DNA of 64,000 bases from assembly GCF_014168535.1 (NCBI RefSeq), contig NZ_CP060007.1:682001-746000 (forward strand), in the 5' to 3' direction. How positions within the stretch are numbered: the stretch's first letter is position 1; each line of letters starts with the position of its first letter. Source of the DNA: Lacibacter sediminis. GTDB lineage: Bacteria > Bacteroidota > Bacteroidia > Chitinophagales > Chitinophagaceae. Shown here in pieces: positions 8,031-15,434 of the stretch. A program made the translations under genes and the position numbers. The notes below the pieces were generated by a model. That model was given only the letters and a program-made list of their open reading frames with translations, made no database searches and was not told the origin of the DNA.

Positions 8031-8587
8031 TGTTTATGGAACTGAACGAATTAAAAACAGGCTGGCAAAATGCCGGCGGCAACTACAGAACAGAAGCTGA
8101 CCTGGAGCGTATGACCAAGCTCAACCAGCATCCCACGCTTAAACGCATACGTATCAAACTGATCATTGAAACAATAGTGCTTTCTTTTTTCTTGATTGTG
8201 TATTATGATTGGTTTGATGGCGATAAAAAACCGCTGTATGCCAACCTGCTGCTGTTTGCTGCTGTACTCCTATACATTGTAAATGATGTGATCGGTTACA
8301 TCTCCTTGGCAAAACCGGTGATGAAAGAGAACCTGCGGTCTTCTGTTCAACATTTGTTAAGTAAGGTGAAGCGTTTGTCCATTCTGTCGCTGGTTATATC
8401 ATTTTTCTACAGCGTTTGTTTACTTGCTTTTTTTCTGTCCATTATCACATTCACCAAAGAGAAGAGTTTTATTTTGCTGGGAATGATCCTGGTGCTGGTG
8501 CAGCTCACTCATATCTCTTATAAAGTGTGGCGCAACTGGATATTGAAACTTGAACTGCAGGTGAATGATTTTGCAAAGGAGGACTGA
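8030..8587 (+). CDS. Membrane protein, probable anti-sigma partner
   Basis: A 185-residue protein whose start overlaps the sigma-factor stop by one base (a second in-frame ATG lies at 8036). An N-terminal cytoplasmic part of about 45 residues (LNELKTGWQNAGG, TEADLERMTKL) precedes four transmembrane segments. The first is IIETIVLSFFLIVYYDWF; the second lies around LLLFAAVLLYIVNDVIGY; the third around LSLVISFFYSVCLLAFFLSI; the fourth around ILLGMILVLVQLTHISY. It has no recognised zinc-binding anti-sigma motif (HxxxCxxC). The anti-sigma role is inferred from coupling and from similar sigma-plus-membrane-protein pairs in Bacteroidota, not from a domain match. Confidence 0.7.
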   Translation: MFMELNELKTGWQNAGGNYRTEADLERMTKLNQHPTLKRIRIKLIIETIVLSFFLIVYYDWFDGDKKPLYANLLLFAAVLLYIVNDVIGYISLAKPVMKENLRSSVQHLLSKVKRLSILSLVISFFYSVCLLAFFLSIITFTKEKSFILLGMILVLVQLTHISYKVWRNWILKLELQVNDFAKED

Positions 8588-8622
8588 CTTCTTATTCATT
8601 GAATTTTCCATAGATAAAAAAT

Positions 8623-8651
8623 AAGCCCCCGATCAACTCGGGGGCTTTAAT
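8623..8651 (+). terminator. Terminator after the sigma/anti-sigma pair
   Basis: AAGCCCCCGA (8623-8632) pairs perfectly with TCGGGGGCTT (8638-8647) around a 5-nt loop; only a short T tract follows (CTTTAATG). Confidence 0.8.
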
Positions 8652-9204
8652 GACTTCAATGCTTTGGGTTTTCTTGTCCGTATTATCCTTTTTCGCAGGG
8701 TACAGAAGTCATTTGGTTTTCATAGAGCCGTAATTCAAAACGGGCGTCTTTTGGATACTTGGTTTTCAATACTGCTTTGCAGCAGGGTTAGGATTTGGAT
8801 CTTGGTTCTTGGGTTTGGATTGGATTTTTTGGTCTTTCAATTGGATATTGTTTTCTGCTTTGATGATGTAAAACTACACACGCCATACACACACAACAAC
8901 TATTTTACGGTTACATTTTCAAAAACAATCAGCAGCATGCATTGCTGCTAAGTGGCTGTACTTAGTAAAGTTTTAAAGAAAGTACACGTGTTAAAATCAA
9001 CGACAACTGTTATGGGAGTATGTACTACAAACAATGAAAGAAGCTAACGACAACAACTGTTTATGCAACAAGATAACCATGTTGCATGATTGTTTTCGTT
9101 ATGTGTTGATCATGTAAAAACTACTTGGTAATAACACGTTTATGTTGTTAGCTAAAAAAATCTTTAATTTGATCATCAAACCAGAACTCCCAAAAACCAC
9201 TTAC
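8652..9204. other. Gene-free spacer with TTGG-rich stretch
   Basis: About 550 bp with no credible gene. Around 8790-8842 it contains a degenerate TTGGATTTGG / TTGGTTCTTGG-type stretch that looks like a decayed simple repeat. The stretch from 8940 to 9140 is AT-rich and contains repeated ACAACTGTT fragments (near 9003 and 9052) and an inverted pair ATGTTGCAT / ATGCAACA around 9063-9090. A regulatory role for the downstream sugar dehydrogenase gene is possible but not shown. Confidence 0.5.
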
Positions 9205-11586
9205 ATGAAACAACTACTGCTTTCATTCCTTTCTTTCGTGATTCTTAATCAAGTTTCAGCTCAATGCACAGGCATGGGCAGCATTAATTACCAGCAATGG
9301 AATAATATTACAGGTGGCAATATCAGCAACCTTACTTCCAATGCCAACTATCCAAACAACCCCTCACTGACGGGTACACGTACAACGTTTGAAATGCCAG
9401 CCAACATCGGTAATAATATGGGCATACGAATGAATGGCTATCTCTGTGTGCCAACAACAGGCACATATTACTTCTGGATAGCAGCCGATAATGCAGGTGA
9501 ATTATGGCTGAGCAGTACATCGCTTCCGGTAAATAAAGTAAGGATCGCTTACACATCAAAGGCAACGAAATACCGCCAATGGAATGCATCGGCTTCACAA
9601 AAATCAGTAGGTATTGCTTTGGTAGCCGGTGTTAAATATTATGTTGAAGCATTAATGAAAGAAACAACCGGCAGCGATAATCTTTCGGTTGGTTGGTCCA
9701 AACCGGGGCAAAGCACATCTGCACCAAGTGAGATTATTCCTGGCAGCAGTTTATCAACTCAGTTGGTAACAGATGCCGAGGCGCCTTCTGTGCCTGCTAA
9801 TCTTTCAGCCGATTTTATCACAACAAGTTCTTTTGTATTAAAATGGAATGCTTCAACCGACAACGTTGGCGTTACAGGTTATGATATTTATCGCAATGGT
9901 GTAAAGATCAACAGCAGCACACTTACTTATACATCTTACAGTGTCACAGGTCTTGCAGCAAATACAATGTATAACATGACGGTTCGTGCAAAAGATGCTG
10001 CGGGTAACGAATCAACAAGTGCAGTGTTTCCTGTAACAACAATTTCATCAATAGCAGCATCTGAATCGTTTAGTGTGCGCACTGTCATTGACCGTCAGCG
10101 TATGCCGCATGACCTGGTGTATGGCCCGGATAATAATATCTGGTACACCGAGCGTTTTGGCGGTACCGTTAGTTTTGTTAACCCGGCTACAGGTTCAAAA
10201 CGAATTGTTTTAACTCTCGGGTCAAAAATGGTACGTGTTGGTGGCCAGGATGGTTTAATGGGTCTTGCGTTACATCCGGAATTTAACACCGGTAAGCCAT
10301 TTGTATACATTGCATATACTTATCAATCGCTCAGTGCTACTGTTCGCAGAATGCGGATTGAACGTTACACTTATGATGCGTTTACACAAACATTAATTGA
10401 GCCGGTTACAATACTTGAAAATATTCCAGGCAGTAATGATCATAATTCTGCCCGGTTGGCGATTGGCCCCGATGTGAAATTGTACTTCAGTGTGGGTGAT
10501 ATGGGAGCAGGTCAATACGATAACATCAGTCGTGCGAACAATGCACAAAATCTTTCAATCCTTGAAGGCAAGATCCTTCGTTTGAATACTGAATTGGAAG
10601 CCGGTTCATGGATCCCTGCAGATAATCCATTCACAAGCGGCGGACAGCCAACAGCTGTTTATTCGCTTGGTCATCGTAATCCGCAAGGGTTGGTATGGGG
10701 CAATGTAAATGGTGTAAATATTTTATACAGTACCGAGCATGGTCCGTTTAGCGATGATGAAGTGAATGTGATTGAAAGCGGTCGCAACTTTGGTTGGCCG
10801 CAAGTGGCAGGTTACTGCGATGGAAACTATAACGGCCGCAATATTGGTGGCTTTAATGTAGTGAGTGAACAAGTGAATTGTGAAACTTTGAATGCAAAAG
10901 AACCATTACGTTCAATCTATCCGGCAGTGAATCCACCGTCAGGTGGCGATAATATGTTGTGGCCGTCGATGGCTCCATCGGGAACAGAATTTTATGGCAG
11001 CGCAGCAATTCCCGGCTGGCAGAATTCTGTTTTGGTGGCGATGTTAAAAGCGGGTACCATTACCCGTTACCAGTTAAGTAACGATGGTTTGCAGATCATT
11101 TCCGATACCATTAATTATTTCCGTGGAATGGGTCGTTTCCGTGATGTGGTGGTGAGTACTGACGGAACAAAAATTTATGTGGCCACCGATTCAAGCGGTT
11201 CAACATCGGGCCCTACAGGTAATGTAACAACAACACCTGCAAACCCCGGTTGTATTCTTGAGTTTACATTTAACAGCGGTGCATTCCGTCAGTTTGTGCA
11301 AACAACTCCTGTTGATAACAGGGTGAAAGAAGAGAAGAAGGATAAAACAATTGATATCTATCCGAACCCTGCCACCAACTTTATTGTTGTGTACAATTAC
11401 AGTACAGAGGCAGGACGTATCATCGAACTCTTTGATGTGAAGGGTCGCAGAGTAAAACAGCAGGCCGCAAACGGATTGGCAACACGTATGGAAACAAGTG
11501 AATTGCCTGCCGGTATGTATGTACTTCGTATCACTGCTGCAAGCGGAACCGTGTTACGTACAGAGAAGTTGATCATCAACCGATAG
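9205..11586 (+). CDS. Secreted PQQ-type sugar dehydrogenase with PA14, FN3 and T9SS sorting domain
   Basis: A 793-residue multidomain exported protein. The ATG at 9205 directly begins a signal peptide (MKQLLLSFLSFVILNQVSAQ); an ATG at 9142 is less likely. Domains in order: PA14-like beta-barrel (about 20-170, with TGTYYFWIAADNAGELWLS), a fibronectin type III domain (about 190-275, APSVPANLSADF start, VTVRAKDAAGNES-like end), then a glucose/sorbosone dehydrogenase six-bladed propeller (about 287-695). In the propeller, MPHDLVYGPDNNIWYTER, NDHNSARLAIGPD, SLGHRNPQGLVW and EHGPFSDDEVNVI are the usual soluble PQQ-dependent aldose dehydrogenase landmarks. The last 80 residues (IDIYPNPATNFIVVY to LRTEKLIINR) are a typical type IX secretion sorting tail, so the protein is secreted or bound to the cell surface. 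PQQ use and the sugar substrate are family inference. Confidence 0.92.
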   Translation: MKQLLLSFLSFVILNQVSAQCTGMGSINYQQWNNITGGNISNLTSNANYPNNPSLTGTRTTFEMPANIGNNMGIRMNGYLCVPTTGTYYFWIAADNAGELWLSSTSLPVNKVRIAYTSKATKYRQWNASASQKSVGIALVAGVKYYVEALMKETTGSDNLSVGWSKPGQSTSAPSEIIPGSSLSTQLVTDAEAPSVPANLSADFITTSSFVLKWNASTDNVGVTGYDIYRNGVKINSSTLTYTSYSVTGLAANTMYNMTVRAKDAAGNESTSAVFPVTTISSIAASESFSVRTVIDRQRMPHDLVYGPDNNIWYTERFGGTVSFVNPATGSKRIVLTLGSKMVRVGGQDGLMGLALHPEFNTGKPFVYIAYTYQSLSATVRRMRIERYTYDAFTQTLIEPVTILENIPGSNDHNSARLAIGPDVKLYFSVGDMGAGQYDNISRANNAQNLSILEGKILRLNTELEAGSWIPADNPFTSGGQPTAVYSLGHRNPQGLVWGNVNGVNILYSTEHGPFSDDEVNVIESGRNFGWPQVAGYCDGNYNGRNIGGFNVVSEQVNCETLNAKEPLRSIYPAVNPPSGGDNMLWPSMAPSGTEFYGSAAIPGWQNSVLVAMLKAGTITRYQLSNDGLQIISDTINYFRGMGRFRDVVVSTDGTKIYVATDSSGSTSGPTGNVTTTPANPGCILEFTFNSGAFRQFVQTTPVDNRVKEEKKDKTIDIYPNPATNFIVVYNYSTEAGRIIELFDVKGRRVKQQAANGLATRMETSELPAGMYVLRITAASGTVLRTEKLIINR

Positions 11587-11608
11587 TTCTTTCCTGATGT
11601 ATAGTACA

Positions 11609-11639
11609 GGCTGGCCCAATATTGGGCCGGCCTTTTTTT
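11609..11639 (+). terminator. Terminator after the sugar dehydrogenase gene
   Basis: GGCTGGCCCAAT (11609-11620) pairs with ATTGGGCCGGCC (11621-11632), one mismatch, followed by seven T. Confidence 0.88.
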
Positions 11640-11706
11640 ATTAAAAACGGTTGTAGTAAAATCCAATGCTCTCTCGTCTTCGTACCTAAGTCCTAAACTC
11701 ACACGT

Positions 11707-13233
11707 ATGAAGAAGACAACTCAACTCGTTGGCCTGATGGTAATGCTATGCTCGGTTCTTGCCATGAGCTGCAGCAAGATCAACGACGGTAATAAAAACG
11801 GCAAAGGACCAAAACTCGAATTTTTTGCATTGATCAACAGCAACACACTTGCTAAATATGATGCATCAAAACCGGAAAATGCAATCTCCAGCGTATCGAT
11901 CAGCGGTATGCAATCAGCAGAAACAATGCTTGCTATTGATTTTCGTCCTGCAACAGGACAATTATATGGCGTTGGCAGCAGCAGCCGTATTTATGTAATT
12001 AATACCACAACTGGTGAAGCAAGAGCGATTGGCACTGGTGCATTCACACCTGCATTGGCTGGCGATGTAGCTGCTTTCGATTTCAATCCTACAGTTGATC
12101 GTATCCGTTTGATTTCAACTGGCGGACAGAATCTTCGTCTCAATCCTGAAACGGGAACAGTTGTAATGGTTGATGGTGCAATTAATATTGGTGGAACTGC
12201 AAATGCAAATATTTCTTCGGCAGCTTATATTGAAAACAAAGCCGGTGCAGCAACAACAGTGCTATTTGATATTGATGTAAACAATGATATTCTTTATAAA
12301 CAAGATCCACCCAATGCAGGTGGATTAGTGGCCGTTGGTAACCTTGGAGTTGATCTGTCGGGAACAGGGGAGTTTGATATTGCTGCTTCAGACAATATCG
12401 CTTTAGCCGTTTACAACAGTGGCAACACGCCTTCTGTCTTTACGATTGATCTTAATTCAGGTAAAGCAGAAAATGTAGGTATGCTTGGAGGAGCAACAAC
12501 TGTAAGAGGTATTGCTATTCCAACACATCCTGTTGCTTATGCTGTGCTCAACGGATCAACATTACTCATCCTTAATCCTGACGCCCCTGTTGCGGTAAGT
12601 AAATCAATTTCAGGAACTGTTGCGGGTGAAGCAATTGTTGGTTTGGATTTTCGCCCTGCTAACGGTCAGCTTTATGCGCTTGGCAGCAGCAGCCGGCTAT
12701 ACACAATCAACGCATCGAGTGGTGCAGCAGTGCAGGTTGGGACGCAGTTCTCAACTCTAGTTACAGGTACTGATTTCGGATTTGATTTTAATCCCACAGT
12801 TGATCGCATTCGTGTAGTAAGTAATGTTGGTTTAAATCTTCGGTTACATCCTACGACTGGTGCTGTGGCAGCAGTTGACCTTAATCTTACTGAAGGTTCG
12901 TCTGTAAGTGGTGCAGCTTATACAAACAATTTTGCAGGCGCAACATCAACTGTGTTATTTGATATTGATCCTGCAGTTGATAAATTATACAAACAGGATC
13001 CGCCGAATAATGGTACGCTTGTAGCCATTGGTGAGCTCGGTTTGAATGCTACAGCCGTTGGCGGTTTTGATATTGGCGGAACAAGTGGTAATGCATGGGC
13101 TGTTTTAACGGTAGATGGAAAAACACGTATACACAAGATCAATTTAAGTAACGGATCAGCTTCTCCTTCACCGGCTAATTTCGAATTCACCGGTGGGACA
13201 ATTACTGCCTTTACAATCGGTTTAGGATTTTAG
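11707..13233 (+). CDS. Lipoprotein with two DUF4394 repeats
   Basis: A 508-residue lipoprotein: signal MKKTTQLVGLMVMLCSVLAMSC with the lipid-accepting Cys, then a charged linker. Two homologous halves of about 230 residues follow. The first has LAIDFRPATGQLYGVGSSSR and FDFNPTVDRIRLIS; the second has VGLDFRPANGQLYALGSSSR and FDFNPTVDRIRVVS. Each also repeats STVLFDID and LYKQDPPN. These are the signatures of DUF4394, a beta-propeller-like domain of unknown function, here in tandem. Because of the lipidated N-terminus it should be anchored to a membrane, possibly surface exposed. It is a single gene between two terminators. Confidence 0.87.
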   Translation: MKKTTQLVGLMVMLCSVLAMSCSKINDGNKNGKGPKLEFFALINSNTLAKYDASKPENAISSVSISGMQSAETMLAIDFRPATGQLYGVGSSSRIYVINTTTGEARAIGTGAFTPALAGDVAAFDFNPTVDRIRLISTGGQNLRLNPETGTVVMVDGAINIGGTANANISSAAYIENKAGAATTVLFDIDVNNDILYKQDPPNAGGLVAVGNLGVDLSGTGEFDIAASDNIALAVYNSGNTPSVFTIDLNSGKAENVGMLGGATTVRGIAIPTHPVAYAVLNGSTLLILNPDAPVAVSKSISGTVAGEAIVGLDFRPANGQLYALGSSSRLYTINASSGAAVQVGTQFSTLVTGTDFGFDFNPTVDRIRVVSNVGLNLRLHPTTGAVAAVDLNLTEGSSVSGAAYTNNFAGATSTVLFDIDPAVDKLYKQDPPNNGTLVAIGELGLNATAVGGFDIGGTSGNAWAVLTVDGKTRIHKINLSNGSASPSPANFEFTGGTITAFTIGLGF

Positions 13234-13260
13234 TGCTGATGGTGAGTAGTTTTTAGTAAG

Positions 13261-13285
13261 AGCAGGGCGCAGGCCCTGCTTTTTT
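13261..13285 (+). terminator. Terminator after the DUF4394 gene
   Basis: AGCAGGGC (13261-13268) pairs with GCCCTGCT (13273-13280) around a GCAG loop, followed by further T residues. Confidence 0.88.
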
Positions 13286-13386
13286 GGTTTAAGCAGTACA
13301 GTTCCAATGAATAAAGGCGAATGATAAAAAAAAATTACTTTAGGGGTAACAAATAACAGCTTGTCTTTATCTACCCTTACAACTGC

Positions 13387-15321
13387 ATGAAATTTTTTAT
13401 CGCATATATTATCCTGCTGCTTTGCAGCACAGCTTTATTTGCACAAACAGATACAGCTGTACTTGTTACGCAAAAAGAAAACAAAGTTTCTTTTAAGGCG
13501 AGCCTGCCAGCACTTACGCAAATACCCGGCGCACCTAAGCCGTTTTATACTTTTTTATGGGATTTTGGTGATGGTCATTTCAGCACCGAAGAAAACCCGG
13601 AGCATGTGTATGCAAAGGAAGGCGATTACGAAGCTGTGTTGTATGCCGTTAATAATTATGATGATGGTAAGAAGCCCGGCCGCAAACCAAAGAAGGTAGG
13701 AGTGAAGCAGGTGAATAAATCCTATTTAGCTGCAGTGTCGCCATCGGAACAGAATTTCTTTAAAGCAAATGGCGCATTTGAATTGAAATATAACTGCATG
13801 GCCAAGCCCGGTGATACCATGGTATTGATGGCTGGCTGGAAAAATGATGTGGCAGTGAATGGGAAAGTCTATCTATTCATCAACGAAAAGCAATTCGGGC
13901 AAAACAGTTTTGATGCAGCCGGTTTTCGTTTGTACAACGATGCGGCGATGATCAACGATAAGAATGCCATTGCATCTGTTCGTCCGTTTGATAATTTGCT
14001 ACTCACGAGCAGTGGAAGTCCTGCCTCGCATTTTAGGGAAGAGAAAAAGTTCAGTGGTGTAGAAAGCAAAGCCTTTTTGATGAATACATTGAAAGGTTAC
14101 AGCAATGTTTTTGCAGTGGATATAAAACAGGCGACGACTGATGCTCAGTTTATGTTCACCAATCTCTACGTTACACCGGGTATGATCAAGGACACCAATG
14201 CAACGATTATCATTACAGGTTTGTTTGTGCCCGATACCGGTGGCGTGTACATGCATCAACTGAATATTCCTATCGTCACCTCGCATGATCCCAACAAAAT
14301 GAATCTGAAACACGGACGATTGAATTACCGCACGCTCAAGAAAAGTAAATCGCTGAGTTATAAAATACGTTTTCAGAATGATGGCGAAGGTCCGGCACGA
14401 AAAATTAAACTGGCCATCACACTTCCATCGGCAATGGATCCGCAAACGATCAGTATCAAAGATATGTCGCCTTATTGTTTACCCTGCGACAGTGTACCCA
14501 CACGAACAGGTTGTTGGGAGTTGGTTACAAGTAAAGACAGTGCAGCATTTATTTTCAATGGTATTTATTTGCCGGGCACCAATCAAAAAGGCGTGAACGA
14601 TAAAGACAGTACCAAAGGCTTTGTTGAGTTTGATGTAAAAACAAAAAAGAAATTAGATAACCTTCCCTTCAAAGGAAGAACAGCCATTTATTTTGATAAG
14701 AACGAACCGGTGATCACCAATTTTGCTACAGGTAAATTTAAACCTGCACTTTCGCCAATAGTAATGGCAGGTTATGAAATGAATCTTGGCGCAAGTGGTT
14801 TAAGTGATGGCGTGAATGTTGGTGTAGGTATTGCAAGGCTTGCGCCTTACAAACCATATATCCAGTTTGAGTTATTCGGAAAGTACTATCAAACTACAAC
14901 TGCACAACAAACCTTTCAAACGCAGGGTGTGGTAGTGATCGATGGAAAGAATTATGATTACCGTGGCTACAGGCAACAGTTGCAATCACGCATTACCCGT
15001 ATCGGTTTAGTGCCGTTGCATTTGCGTTATAATTTCAACGATCTGTTGTCAGCCGGTGCAGGTGTGCGTGTTGATGCAGACTTTGCCGGTTCGGTTGATA
15101 CAAGTCGTACGTATCTGCTCAGCAATTTCAACGGGCAGGTAAATTTCCCTTACGATCTAAAAAGAAACAGTTCAGTAAAACTATTTTCGAATGCAGAGTT
15201 TCTTCCGTTTGTAGATGTGCAGTTTGGGAAAGTTAGATTAGGTCCGCAGATAGGTACCCGTTTTTATTATGGCGGAACAAACAAATCTTATCTCTATTTT
15301 TATGCATCCTGGCGACTGTAA
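13387..15321 (+). CDS. Secreted PKD-domain protein with C-terminal barrel-like region
   Basis: A 644-residue exported protein (signal MKFFIAYIILLLCSTALFAQ). A PKD domain is clear at about 50-100 (FLWDFGDGHFSTEENPEHVY with the WDFGDG signature). The middle has a segment starting SHDPNKMNLKHGRLNY and SLSYKIRFQNDGEGPARKIKL, which resembles the conserved HDPN-type domain (DUF7619-like) of secreted Bacteroidota proteins. The last about 190 residues look like outer-membrane beta-barrel strands: alternating, Gly/aromatic-rich (MAGYEMNLGASG, VNVGVGIARLAPY, IQFELFGKYYQ) and ending LYFYASWRL. It probably combines a periplasmic or surface beta-sandwich part with a small barrel. The CHAT-protein frame opens just at its end, so the two may be co-transcribed. 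Confidence 0.78.
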   Translation: MKFFIAYIILLLCSTALFAQTDTAVLVTQKENKVSFKASLPALTQIPGAPKPFYTFLWDFGDGHFSTEENPEHVYAKEGDYEAVLYAVNNYDDGKKPGRKPKKVGVKQVNKSYLAAVSPSEQNFFKANGAFELKYNCMAKPGDTMVLMAGWKNDVAVNGKVYLFINEKQFGQNSFDAAGFRLYNDAAMINDKNAIASVRPFDNLLLTSSGSPASHFREEKKFSGVESKAFLMNTLKGYSNVFAVDIKQATTDAQFMFTNLYVTPGMIKDTNATIIITGLFVPDTGGVYMHQLNIPIVTSHDPNKMNLKHGRLNYRTLKKSKSLSYKIRFQNDGEGPARKIKLAITLPSAMDPQTISIKDMSPYCLPCDSVPTRTGCWELVTSKDSAAFIFNGIYLPGTNQKGVNDKDSTKGFVEFDVKTKKKLDNLPFKGRTAIYFDKNEPVITNFATGKFKPALSPIVMAGYEMNLGASGLSDGVNVGVGIARLAPYKPYIQFELFGKYYQTTTAQQTFQTQGVVVIDGKNYDYRGYRQQLQSRITRIGLVPLHLRYNFNDLLSAGAGVRVDADFAGSVDTSRTYLLSNFNGQVNFPYDLKRNSSVKLFSNAEFLPFVDVQFGKVRLGPQIGTRFYYGGTNKSYLYFYASWRL

Positions 15322-15434
15322 ACAAATCATATCAACGATCCATTAACCGACTGCTCATTGCCGGCAGCCTTGTCTTTCTTTTTTTATTTTTTTCAGGTGA
15401 TGAAAAGCCTTCGCAAAAAGCAACATGGGTAGAA

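Noticed and set aside
8664..8951. 95-residue ORF in the spacer after the sigma/anti-sigma pair
   Set aside because: It begins just after a terminator in low-complexity TTGG-rich DNA, has a composition skewed to F/L/V/I/C from the repeat, and resembles no protein family.
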